This document shows positions 16,139 through 24,412 of a stretch of DNA of 40,217 nt, piece after piece. Position 1 is the first letter of the stretch. Each line of letters starts with the position of its first letter. The notes beneath the pieces are model-generated. The model was not told the DNA's origin. It ran no database searches and saw only the letters and a list, made by a program, of their open reading frames with translations. The position numbers and the translations under genes are program-made. Source of the DNA: an uncultured Paraglaciecola sp. (GTDB lineage: Bacteria; Pseudomonadota; Gammaproteobacteria; Enterobacterales; Alteromonadaceae); NCBI RefSeq assembly GCF_913020055.1, contig NZ_CAJWCF010000037.1:1-40217 (forward strand), given 5' to 3'.

Positions 16139-17823
16139 AACTCCGCATCAACCTTAAAGGTCATAACTTCTTGACTAACAGGATGGGTAATTTCTAAACT
16201 TTGTGCATGCAAATGCAGTCGCTTACCGCGGGTTCCATACAAGTCATCCCCCACTATGGGCATATTCAAGCCATCAGCATGAGCGCAATGCACTCTTAGT
16301 TGATGGGTTCGGCCGGTGTGGGGAGTTAGCATTACCCTAGTTTGATTTTTCTCTGGGTAACGTTCAAGTACTTGCCAATAGGTGTGAGCTGGTTTCCCAT
16401 CTTGATGGCAAACCATTTGTTTTGGTCGATCGTAATAGTCACCTCTTACCGGTAACTGTATCTCGCCTTTATCTTGCAGCGGCAGCCCTTCAATTAATGC
16501 TACATATTGTTTATGTACTTCACGTTGAACAAATTGTTTTTGCAGATATTTATTCGCCTGTGAGTTAAGTGTTATTACCATCAAACCTGAGGTGGACATA
16601 TCCAGCCGATGCACAATCAGCGGGCCTGTTGCTTCTGGGTATTGCTGTTTTATTCGCTGATAGACTGAGTCGGACAGTTCTTTTCCGGGTACAGATAAAA
16701 ACTCAGTGGGTTTGTTGACGATTAAGATGTCTTGGTCTTGATAAATAATATCTACATTTTTACCTTGCCCATAATTAAAAATGAGTGGGTTGTCATCCAA
16801 CTGCATACCCGCCAACATATGGTTTAGGATTGGCTGACACTTGCCCATACACGCAGGGTAATATTGTTGGTGTTTTTTCACTTCTGATTTGGGTGACGCT
16901 CCCCACCAAAATTCGGCCATGGCTAATGGGGTGAGTTGATGTGCGAAGGCGTATTGTAAAAGTTTAGGCGCGGCACACTCCCCTGCCCCAGCCGGAGGCG
17001 TTTTAAGGGCAGTATCGGCAAAAATATCCAGCAAACTTTTAGGCTCTTGGGCTTGATTCAAAAACTGATATTGGTTGAATATTTTATTTTGCAAATTGGC
17101 TGATAAGGTTTTCCGTTGTAACTTTAACGCTGCTATTTGGTCTGTGAATTCGTTTACTTTTACCTGCAGTTGCCCGATTAATTGCTGTGAATGTTCGGTT
17201 AATTCTTTTAAACGCCATTTATCAAAAACACTTTGCTGGGCTAGTTCTTTTAAGCCTTTATCTGTGATGGTTTTATCTAATTCATTCAGCAAATCCTTTC
17301 GCTGTTTTTTACGGGTTTTACGATTTTCTACTAACTCGAGCCTAAGTGTCGATAACTGCTGGGCGTGTTCTGCTTCTAATGCGGCTAAACCCTGTTTCAA
17401 GATGACTAATTCCGGGGTGTTTTCTAGGTTTTTTATCTCTTCATTGAGATGATTAATAGCCACTTGATCAGACAAAAAGAAGCTGTCGTCAGCCAATAAA
17501 TCAAATACCGGCGGCACAAAACCTTGGATATGGTTTTGCTCAGCTAACTTACCTGAAAAAGCCGAGATAAAACCTAACTCACCTTGCGCATTTTTAACCA
17601 ACAACACACCAAACATTTTTCCAATTATGTTATTGGGGTCATCAGACAAACCAAAATTATGCTGCCATTGATTTTGAGTCGTAAGATGATTCTGCAATTG
17701 TTTTGCAGCCAAGATACATAAAGGGTGTGGCTGATAATAAAAGGGAAAAGTAAAACGTTCGGGTAATTGGTATTTTTCAATCGACGCAGAAAAATAGGTA
17801 AAACAGGGATCTTCAAATTGCAT
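16135..17823 (-). CDS. RluA-family pseudouridine synthase with long N-terminal extension
   Basis: About 562 residues from the ATG at 17823; a TTG at 17832 gives three more. The C-terminal 200 residues are a RluA/RsuA catalytic domain with VHRLDMSTSGLMV (catalytic Asp about 411) and PHTGRTHQLRVHCAH. The N-terminal half holds a strongly charged coiled coil (about 130-260) and the segment AAPKLLQYAF..PLAMAEFWWGASPKSE..YYPACMGKCQPILNHML. These recur in a long RluA subclass of gammaproteobacteria. It isomerises uridine in rRNA or tRNA; the target site is not known. Length is about twice that of RluA itself. Confidence 0.9.
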   Translation of the reverse strand: MQFEDPCFTYFSASIEKYQLPERFTFPFYYQPHPLCILAAKQLQNHLTTQNQWQHNFGLSDDPNNIIGKMFGVLLVKNAQGELGFISAFSGKLAEQNHIQGFVPPVFDLLADDSFFLSDQVAINHLNEEIKNLENTPELVILKQGLAALEAEHAQQLSTLRLELVENRKTRKKQRKDLLNELDKTITDKGLKELAQQSVFDKWRLKELTEHSQQLIGQLQVKVNEFTDQIAALKLQRKTLSANLQNKIFNQYQFLNQAQEPKSLLDIFADTALKTPPAGAGECAAPKLLQYAFAHQLTPLAMAEFWWGASPKSEVKKHQQYYPACMGKCQPILNHMLAGMQLDDNPLIFNYGQGKNVDIIYQDQDILIVNKPTEFLSVPGKELSDSVYQRIKQQYPEATGPLIVHRLDMSTSGLMVITLNSQANKYLQKQFVQREVHKQYVALIEGLPLQDKGEIQLPVRGDYYDRPKQMVCHQDGKPAHTYWQVLERYPEKNQTRVMLTPHTGRTHQLRVHCAHADGLNMPIVGDDLYGTRGKRLHLHAQSLEITHPVSQEVMTFKVDAEF

Positions 17824-18058
17824 GTCAAACAAGCCAAAATAGGTGGGTTACAGAGCGACTTCGTAAATACTGCCCATACTATATCACTACCATCATTCTC
17901 AATTACTTATTATGTGTATGCTGATACGTATTTTAAAGCACGTAAGTAGCTTAAATTAATAGGCGGCTAAACCACTGATGTTTATAAAACAGACATGTCG
18001 CTAAAGACGTATTAACTTATATACTCACTCAAGATTACCAGTAAATAGAAGACAGATT

Positions 18059-19048
18059 ATGCACTTAGAAAAATTTGAGAAAACCTCCTTAGGCTTTTTC
18101 CCTACTCCTTTGGTTGAATTATCTAGGTTAAGTCATTTTCTAGGTGGTCCCAAGATATTCATGAAAAGAGATGACCTAACAGGTTTGGCTTTAGGGGGCA
18201 ATAAAACCAGAAAACTGGAATACATATTGGCAGACGCGTTAAAACACGGCTGCGATACCATTATTACAGCAGGTGCCGCTCAGTCTAACCATTGCCGACA
18301 AACAGCCGCAGCGGCTGCAAAGTTAAACTTGGAATGCCATTTATTACTGGGCGGGGACGCGCCACTTAAAGCCCAAGGCAACTTATTATTAGATCATCTT
18401 TTTGCTTGCCACATTCATTGGACTGGCTCGAATAGAAAAGGGGAAGATATCGCCCGTATATTTTCACAGCTTCAAGCTGAAGGTAAAAAGCCCTATATAG
18501 TGCCTTATGGTGGCTCAAATGAATTGGGCGCGTTGTCATTTATAGATGCTGTTGCAGAGTTAGAGCAGCAAAACACCGGGGCTGAATTTTCCCATGTGAT
18601 ATTTGCATCAAGCTCCGGCGGTACGCATGCTGGACTAATTTTAGGTAAACAAATTTACAATAAAACCTTTGAATTAATCGGTATTAATATTGATAAAGAG
18701 GCCAATTCTGCCATGCAATTTGACCAACAGATTACCCAACTCGTTAATAATACCGCAAATATTATCGACCTTAATTATACCTTTTCAAAAGATCAGCTAA
18801 TTCTCAATTCAGATTATGTTGGTAAGGGTTATGGCATTGTAGGGCCTCAGGAGAATGAAGCCATAACATTAACGGCCAAGTTGGAAGGCATATTATTAGA
18901 TCCGGTTTATACCGCAAGAGCCATGAGTGGGCTAATTCACTTTGTTCGTTCTGGCAAGTTTGAAAAAAATGACAAGGTACTTTTTTGGCATACGGGTGGC
19001 GCTCCCTCATTGTTTGCCTATGCAGATGATTTAGATTGTGCTCGTTAA
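18059..19048 (+). CDS. dcyD: D-cysteine desulfhydrase (DcyD/ACC deaminase family)
   Basis: The 329-residue PLP enzyme of fold type II carries the PLP-lysine motif GGNKTRKLEY (Lys49 region), AAQSNHCRQTAAAAAKL for phosphate/substrate contacts, and PYGGSNELGALSF. The family degrades D-cysteine to pyruvate, sulfide and ammonia, or opens ACC; the sequence alone favours the desulfhydrase group. The next gene (118 bp downstream, same strand) is an NhaC-type transporter, suggesting an uptake-plus-degradation pair. Cytoplasmic, no signal peptide. Confidence 0.85.
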   Translation: MHLEKFEKTSLGFFPTPLVELSRLSHFLGGPKIFMKRDDLTGLALGGNKTRKLEYILADALKHGCDTIITAGAAQSNHCRQTAAAAAKLNLECHLLLGGDAPLKAQGNLLLDHLFACHIHWTGSNRKGEDIARIFSQLQAEGKKPYIVPYGGSNELGALSFIDAVAELEQQNTGAEFSHVIFASSSGGTHAGLILGKQIYNKTFELIGINIDKEANSAMQFDQQITQLVNNTANIIDLNYTFSKDQLILNSDYVGKGYGIVGPQENEAITLTAKLEGILLDPVYTARAMSGLIHFVRSGKFEKNDKVLFWHTGGAPSLFAYADDLDCAR

Positions 19049-19166
19049 AGGAACCCAATAACTAACCCAAACCGGCTTAAACTATTGCCACTCTAGTCCT
19101 TTGCTATAACATTAACGCCAATCTGTATAACACTTTGTTTTATAATAAATTAAAAGGTACATCTTG

Positions 19167-20483
19167 ATGGAAAAACAACCTACTGAGAGCTTTTGGGGCT
19201 TAACCCCAATATTGTTATTTATGCTCTTGGTGATCGGCAGTGGGCTGTTGACACAAAATTTTTCTACTATGCCAATTTTAGTCGCGTTTGTTATCTCGGC
19301 AGGTTATGCCTTACTGCTTAACAACAAAGACTCGAGATTATCTATAGCCGAAAAAGTTGATATTTTTTGTAAGGGTGGTGGCGACAAAACCATCATTTTA
19401 CTGGCGATAATTTTTCTACTGGCCGGGGCTTTTTATGCGGTCACAATTGACATTGGTGCCCGTGACGCCACAGTAAATTGGGCGTTGAATTATGTACCCA
19501 CGGCCTACCTATTACCTGGTTTGTTTGTGATTGCTTGTTTTATTGCCTTCGCCATGGGCACCTCTATGGGCACCATTACCGCCATTACTCCAATTGGCAT
19601 TGGTTTAGCCGAAAGCCTAGGCGTGCCTATTCCACTGACTGTGGGTATTGTAATTGGCGGGGCAATGTTTGGTGATAACTTGTCCTTTATTTCTGATACC
19701 ACCATAGCTGCAACGCGTACCCAAGGTGTTCAGATGCGAGACAAATTCAAGGCTAATTTACTCATTGTTTTACCTGCAGCGTTACTCACCGTGGTTTTAC
19801 TCTTGTTTGTGCATATTGATGGCACTGCTGACATTACGCCTAAGGAATACGATGCTTGGCTAATACTGCCCTATTTGTTAATTATTAGCTGTGCGTTATT
19901 GGGCGTTAACGTCATTGGTGTATTAGGCATTGGCATTGGTAGTGCTTGTATAGTGGGTTTATCAAAGGGGTTATTTACCTTTGCGTCTGTGTTGCAAAGC
20001 CTTCAAAAAGGTATGGGGTGGATGCAAGACATGGTGGCCATCGCGCTAATGATTGGTGGCATAGTGGCATTAATGAAGGCCTATGGCGGTATGCAGTGGT
20101 TAGTTACCCATATAACTAAACGCATCAACAACAAAAAAGGCGCTGAATACGGCACTGCGGCTTTAGTCAGTGCCTTAGATATCGCTACCGCCAACAATAC
20201 TATAGCCATTGTTACTTCGGGGCCGATAGTCAAAGAATTTGGTGAAAAATATCAATTAGATCCAAGGCGTTCTGCGAGTTTACTGGATATCTTTTCTTGT
20301 GGTTTTCAAGGCCTAGTGCCTTATGGGGGACAACTCTTAGTGGCTGCCAGTCTCGCTGGTGTATCGCCCTTGGCGTTAACCCCATATTGCTGGTATCCAA
20401 TGTTGATATTGGTGTTTGCTGTCTTGGCCATAGCCACAGGTTTACCAACATTCAAAGACAAGGCAGTCGACGACTTTATCTAA
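19167..20483 (+). CDS. NhaC-family Na+/H+ antiporter-type transporter
   Basis: The 438-residue protein has about eleven membrane segments and NhaC signatures: FAMGTSMGTITAITPIGIGLAE, GGAMFGDNLSFISDTTIAATRTQG (conserved polar residues in the ion path) and SALDIATANNTIAIVTSGPIVKEF. NhaC/MleN members exchange Na+ or malate/lactate for H+; related ones carry amino acids. It follows dcyD, which argues for an amino-acid or organic-acid substrate. Starts at 19164 (TTG) and 19167 (ATG) are adjacent; AAGG lies upstream of both. Its stop overlaps the convergent gene by four bases (CTAA). Confidence 0.9.
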   Translation: MEKQPTESFWGLTPILLFMLLVIGSGLLTQNFSTMPILVAFVISAGYALLLNNKDSRLSIAEKVDIFCKGGGDKTIILLAIIFLLAGAFYAVTIDIGARDATVNWALNYVPTAYLLPGLFVIACFIAFAMGTSMGTITAITPIGIGLAESLGVPIPLTVGIVIGGAMFGDNLSFISDTTIAATRTQGVQMRDKFKANLLIVLPAALLTVVLLLFVHIDGTADITPKEYDAWLILPYLLIISCALLGVNVIGVLGIGIGSACIVGLSKGLFTFASVLQSLQKGMGWMQDMVAIALMIGGIVALMKAYGGMQWLVTHITKRINNKKGAEYGTAALVSALDIATANNTIAIVTSGPIVKEFGEKYQLDPRRSASLLDIFSCGFQGLVPYGGQLLVAASLAGVSPLALTPYCWYPMLILVFAVLAIATGLPTFKDKAVDDFI

Positions 20484-21001
20484 GCAGAAATGGGGTCGAG
20501 TTCCTGCAAAATATCATACAAGCCTGTTTCATCTACCTTCAGCGCCTTTTGTTTAGCTAGCTGCAGACGGGTTTGGGTATTGATGTTGCAGTTGGCGATA
20601 ACCTCATCATTAATTGAATTTGCTTGGTTGTGCAGCGATAAAGGTTCCGGATGCATAGCTAACCAAAGATGGGCAGATAGTATTTGTCCACCCTGTATTA
20701 ATTGACTGGTTTGTTGGCAGGTTTGCCAGTATGCATCATTAGCGCTTAAAGGGTTTGAGCGGTAATAATTAAGGTCATTTTCGACCTCTGGAATTTGATT
20801 TGTGTCTTTTGGTTTTTCTATATGTGGTCGATGTGTGCAGTCTTGTTCTAGCATTGCCAGTATTAACGCAAATTTCGCACCTTCACTCGCAGCACGATTG
20901 ATCGTGCCGTTAAGTTCATAGTCACTCGATAATAACGCAGCATTAGTAGCGTTATTATCAGGTTGATTTGTATTGACCGGGTCGAACAAAACGGTAATCA
21001 C
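20480..21001 (-). CDS. VC2046/SO_2500-like conserved protein
   Basis: The 173-residue cytoplasmic protein is predicted helical. Length and layout (ELNGTINRAASEGAKFALILAMLEQD, then NDAYWQTCQQTSQLIQGGQILSAHLWLAMHPEPLSL) recall the VC2046/SO_2500 family of uncharacterised gammaproteobacterial proteins; I am moderately sure of this. The start is GTG at 21001 without a clear SD, so a slightly different start is possible. It is third in a minus-strand run after DUF1295 and nucleotidyltransferase genes. Confidence 0.65.
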   Translation of the reverse strand: MITVLFDPVNTNQPDNNATNAALLSSDYELNGTINRAASEGAKFALILAMLEQDCTHRPHIEKPKDTNQIPEVENDLNYYRSNPLSANDAYWQTCQQTSQLIQGGQILSAHLWLAMHPEPLSLHNQANSINDEVIANCNINTQTRLQLAKQKALKVDETGLYDILQELDPISA

Positions 21002-21049
21002 TAAGAAAAAAATAAGGTACTTTAGTTATCGCGTCTACAGGCAAAGACT

Positions 21050-21625
21050 TTAGGCTTGTATGTTCTTATTTGCGCTAATGGCTTTCTCTACCACCAACTG
21101 AGGCCAAGTCGTTAGCCAAAGCTTTTGCTCTATCCTCTGCCAAAAAACCTGCTCATTGCCTTTAGGGTTAAAAGTAATACGTTGTTCAAACAAAGAACTA
21201 AGGCCAAAAGGGGCAATAATAGAAAAACAACCACTTTCATCTAAGTGCACTGCAATGGCTGTTTCTTGTTCTGGCCAGAATGTCATCGCATCTATACTAC
21301 TAAGATACTGATTATGCTGACGTTTTTTATGCATCAACGCTTGGTTTTTCACTTGCCAATTGACCTTAGGCAGCAGCGCTTGCAGCTGACGAGTGGCATT
21401 ATCTGCTAACTGACTTTGGGTGTCAGATTGACAGTAATAAATAACATCCACATCATTCAAATCAGTCTTTTTGTTATGTAAATGATCCCATACTAAGTTA
21501 CGCACAAAACCAGCTACCACCCAACAATCATGTAATGAGAGAGTGGCGACAGCCTTTAATATTTCAATTCGTTGAGGATCATTTTTCAACAACCTTATCA
21601 GGCGCTGCTCTTCACTAGATGCCAT
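21050..21625 (-). CDS. Nucleotidyltransferase family protein (NTP_transf_6-like)
   Basis: About 191 residues. The nucleotidyltransferase core is seen as CWVVAGFVRNLVWDHLH followed by NDVDVIYY, which supplies the paired acidic residues for metal binding. Later AVHLDESGCFSIIAPFGLSSLFEQRI is typical of the DUF925/NTP_transf_6 group, whose substrate is unknown. The ATG at 21625 is preferred over a TTG one codon earlier. It starts a few bases after the DUF1295 stop, so the two are co-transcribed. Confidence 0.8.
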   Translation of the reverse strand: MASSEEQRLIRLLKNDPQRIEILKAVATLSLHDCWVVAGFVRNLVWDHLHNKKTDLNDVDVIYYCQSDTQSQLADNATRQLQALLPKVNWQVKNQALMHKKRQHNQYLSSIDAMTFWPEQETAIAVHLDESGCFSIIAPFGLSSLFEQRITFNPKGNEQVFWQRIEQKLWLTTWPQLVVEKAISANKNIQA

Positions 21626-21631
21626 CAAGCT

Positions 21632-22513
21632 TTAGCTAAACAATTTAGGGATGAGTACAGGTGTATTCTTTTTATAGGTTTGGTAATCATGGTTATCAGC
21701 CCAGCGTTCATCTGCTTGCTCTTCTTGTAAGGAAATCCCGCTAATTTTTGTCAGTAATAATATTACAAATAACGGTGAAATAAGCGTTACTAGTTGCCAT
21801 TGGTATAGAGCTGGGTAAGCAATGATGGCCACACCAATCCATAATAATATTTCACCAAAATAATTGGGGTGGCGTGAGCGAGCCCATAACCCGGTTTGAA
21901 TGAATTCTTTGTGGGTGTTTTTTTGTTGTTTGAATCGGCGTTTTTGATTATCAGCTATAGCTTCGATTGCAAAGCCAATTAACCATAACAACAATCCAAA
22001 AGCCCCAATCCAAGCAAAATCAGTCTTATGATTTGAAGTGATAGCTGCAATTGCTGCACCTGCAGTTATCAGTACCCATAATCCTTGCACTGTCCAAGCA
22101 ATAGAAAAGCGCCAAAAGTTTAGTTTAATCTGATCGAATCGGCTATCTGAACCTTGTTTACGCACTCTTAAGAATAGAAAACCAGCCAAACGAATAGCCC
22201 AAATAGCCACAAGACAAGTTAAGATGATGGAGCGTAAATCATGTTGCTCACTTTGAATGAAGGCAAAAATGATAACGGCCAAATAAGTCGCACCACCGGT
22301 TAAATCGTAAAAATGTTCTGTTTTCAGCACGTAAGCTGGGATCAGAGCTATCCATTGCACGATAAAGGCGATTAATGCACAGCTCGCAAACACAGTTAGC
22401 CCCGTTTCAATATCTGCATTCAACCACTGTCCAGAAAAACTGCCGGCCCACACAATACCCACAGCAATTAAGAAAACCGCCACATGAACAATCAAGGCTC
22501 GAATAAATTGCAT
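21632..22513 (-). CDS. DUF1295 / steroid 5-alpha-reductase-like membrane protein
   Basis: The 293-residue protein has about seven hydrophobic segments. The C-terminal signature GLWARSRHPNYFGEILLWIGVAI is that of the DUF1295 / isoprenylcysteine methyltransferase-like (ERG24/ICMT) superfamily, which binds NADPH or SAM through this Arg-His-Pro-Asn motif. The enzymatic role in bacteria is not known. AAGGA eight bases before the ATG supports the start. It is the first gene of a three-gene minus-strand unit and divergent from the MATE gene. Confidence 0.85.
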   Translation of the reverse strand: MQFIRALIVHVAVFLIAVGIVWAGSFSGQWLNADIETGLTVFASCALIAFIVQWIALIPAYVLKTEHFYDLTGGATYLAVIIFAFIQSEQHDLRSIILTCLVAIWAIRLAGFLFLRVRKQGSDSRFDQIKLNFWRFSIAWTVQGLWVLITAGAAIAAITSNHKTDFAWIGAFGLLLWLIGFAIEAIADNQKRRFKQQKNTHKEFIQTGLWARSRHPNYFGEILLWIGVAIIAYPALYQWQLVTLISPLFVILLLTKISGISLQEEQADERWADNHDYQTYKKNTPVLIPKLFS

Positions 22514-22865
22514 GGATAAATGTCCTTATTTTTTATGGTTAATGAAGTTGTGCTTTGTTATACCGCGTTTATACAAAAAAAGTTCTTTTGAATCATTTAA
22601 TTTTGACAAAAAGTAAATTTGATCGCATTCTAATTGCCTAATTTATAACCGAGTAAGTCAATGAACAATTCAATTGCCTGCGTTACCAATGCGATTATAA
22701 GCTCGGTTATGAAGTCTGTGATTTCCCTCCGAGCATAATCTATCAGGGTGTAAAGCCCACTTAAAGGCTCCTCAAGCCAATAAAAATTAAGTAATAACCT
22801 ACACATCTAACTGTTTTTGGGTGATCCAAAAAGCACTTCGATGCTCTAGGTATATGGAAATTATT
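22514..22865. other. Divergent intergenic region DUF1295 / MATE
   Basis: A gap of more than 300 bp holding promoters for both directions and the alternative-hairpin leader (22642-22734) entered separately. No other gene-like frame is evident. Confidence 0.5.
22642..22734 (+). promoter_or_regulatory. Leader with mutually exclusive hairpins upstream of MATE gene
   Basis: Segment 22701-22710 (GCTCGGTTAT) can pair upstream with ATAACCGAG at 22645-22653, extendable to a 12-pair helix 22642-22653 / 22702-22713 including one G-U. It can instead pair downstream with CCGAGC at 22729-22734 (6 bp). The 48-nt loop of the first form can itself fold. This switch-like layout suggests a cis-acting RNA or overlapping operators. 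It does not match a riboswitch class I can name. Confidence 0.4.
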
Positions 22866-24290
22866 ATGCGAAATCAATTAGATACACATTTAGAACAACC
22901 TAAACAATCCCTGTATAGCTTATTTAAGCATGCTTTAAGCGGTAATAACCAACAAGACTTAACTCAAGGTTCAATTGGCAAAGCGGCCTTTTTACTGTCT
23001 GTGCCTATGGTCTTAGAAATGATGATGGAGTCGGTGTTTGCTATAACCGATATCTTTTTTGTCTCGGTTTTAGGGCCCGCGGCTATTTCGGTTGTAGGTT
23101 TAACCGAAGCCGTCATCACCTTGTTATATGCTGTAGCGATTGGCTTAGGCATGGCGGTCACCGCCACAGTTGCTCGGCGAGTCGGAGAGAAAAACATTCA
23201 AGGGGCCAATCAAGTGGCCACGCAAACTATTTGGTTAGGGCTAGGAGTAGCGCTAGCGGTAGGTATTCCCGGAAGTATTTATGCTATCGACATTTTGCAC
23301 CTAATGGGGGCAACCGAAGACGTAACGAGTATGGGTGAAGGTTACACATCCGTGATGTTGGGTGGCTGTGCCAGCATCCTATTTTTGTTTTTATTCAACG
23401 CTATTTTTCGCGGTGCAGGCGATGCAAAAATAGCCATGAAGTCCCTGTGGTTGGCTAGCGGCATTAACATTGTGCTCGACCCTATTCTAATATTTGGCTG
23501 GGGTCCCTTTCCCGAGATGGGTTTAACGGGTGCGGCCGTTGCCACCACTATTGGCCGCAGTATTGGTGTGCTATATCAGTTGTATCACCTATTTTCCGTA
23601 AGCGGCAAAATACAGATTTTTGTGGCCAAATTAAATATTGATCTAGCTGTTATTTGGGGAATATTAAAAGTGTCTTTTGGCGGTGTCTTGCAGTTTTTAA
23701 TTGCAACTGCCAGCTGGGTATTTTTAGTTAGAATAGTCTCGCATTTTGGCAGTGATGCCGTTGCGGGTTACACCATTGCCATCAGAGTAGTGATGTTTAC
23801 TATGTTACCCGCTTGGGGTTTAAGTAATGCAGCTGCCACCTTGGTAGGGCAAAACTTAGGTGCCAAACAAGCTGCTAGGGCAGAAAAGTCGGTATGGGTT
23901 ATCACTAAATATAATGTGGCCTTTATGCTTACTGTTGCTTGCGCTTTTTATTTTTTCTCAGCCAGTATCATTGGTTTATTTAGTGATAACAGCGACCTCA
24001 TTCAATATGGCACTCAATGTTTACAATTTGTCGCTTATGGTTATGGATTTTATGCTGTAGGTATGACCTTAGTACAGGCATTTAACGGTGCCGGTGATAC
24101 TATGACACCTACTGCAATTAACTTTGTTTGTTATTGGTTATTGCAGATTCCACTGGCCTATTGGTTAGCCATCAATTTAGAGATGGGGCCGTCAGGCGTG
24201 TTTGCTGCGATTCCTTTAGCATCATTGTGTATCGGCATTATTGCCTTGGCAGTTTTTCGAAAAGGCCACTGGAAAACCAAACAAGTTTAA
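22866..24290 (+). CDS. MATE family efflux transporter
   Basis: About 474 residues from the ATG at 22866, with GGAA six bases upstream; GTG at 22821 and ATG at 22854 are alternatives. It has twelve hydrophobic segments in two similar halves, each with MATE motifs: VPMVLEMMMESVFAITDIFFVSVLGPAAISVVGLTEAV in the first, FGGVLQFLIATASWVFLVRIVSHFGSDAVAGYTIAIR in the second, and FNGAGDTMTP late. It exports drugs or metabolites in exchange for Na+ or H+; substrate unknown. The structured leader upstream hints at regulated expression. Confidence 0.92.
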   Translation: MRNQLDTHLEQPKQSLYSLFKHALSGNNQQDLTQGSIGKAAFLLSVPMVLEMMMESVFAITDIFFVSVLGPAAISVVGLTEAVITLLYAVAIGLGMAVTATVARRVGEKNIQGANQVATQTIWLGLGVALAVGIPGSIYAIDILHLMGATEDVTSMGEGYTSVMLGGCASILFLFLFNAIFRGAGDAKIAMKSLWLASGINIVLDPILIFGWGPFPEMGLTGAAVATTIGRSIGVLYQLYHLFSVSGKIQIFVAKLNIDLAVIWGILKVSFGGVLQFLIATASWVFLVRIVSHFGSDAVAGYTIAIRVVMFTMLPAWGLSNAAATLVGQNLGAKQAARAEKSVWVITKYNVAFMLTVACAFYFFSASIIGLFSDNSDLIQYGTQCLQFVAYGYGFYAVGMTLVQAFNGAGDTMTPTAINFVCYWLLQIPLAYWLAINLEMGPSGVFAAIPLASLCIGIIALAVFRKGHWKTKQV

Positions 24291-24412
24291 ACATTATGCC
24301 GGTTGATATTTTAGAAATAAAAAACGACTATACCGGTCTATTAATTATCTTTACGTAAACTTAATTTAACTGTATGCCGTAGAAAGAAGCGAACAGAACA
24401 TTTGGAGAATTT

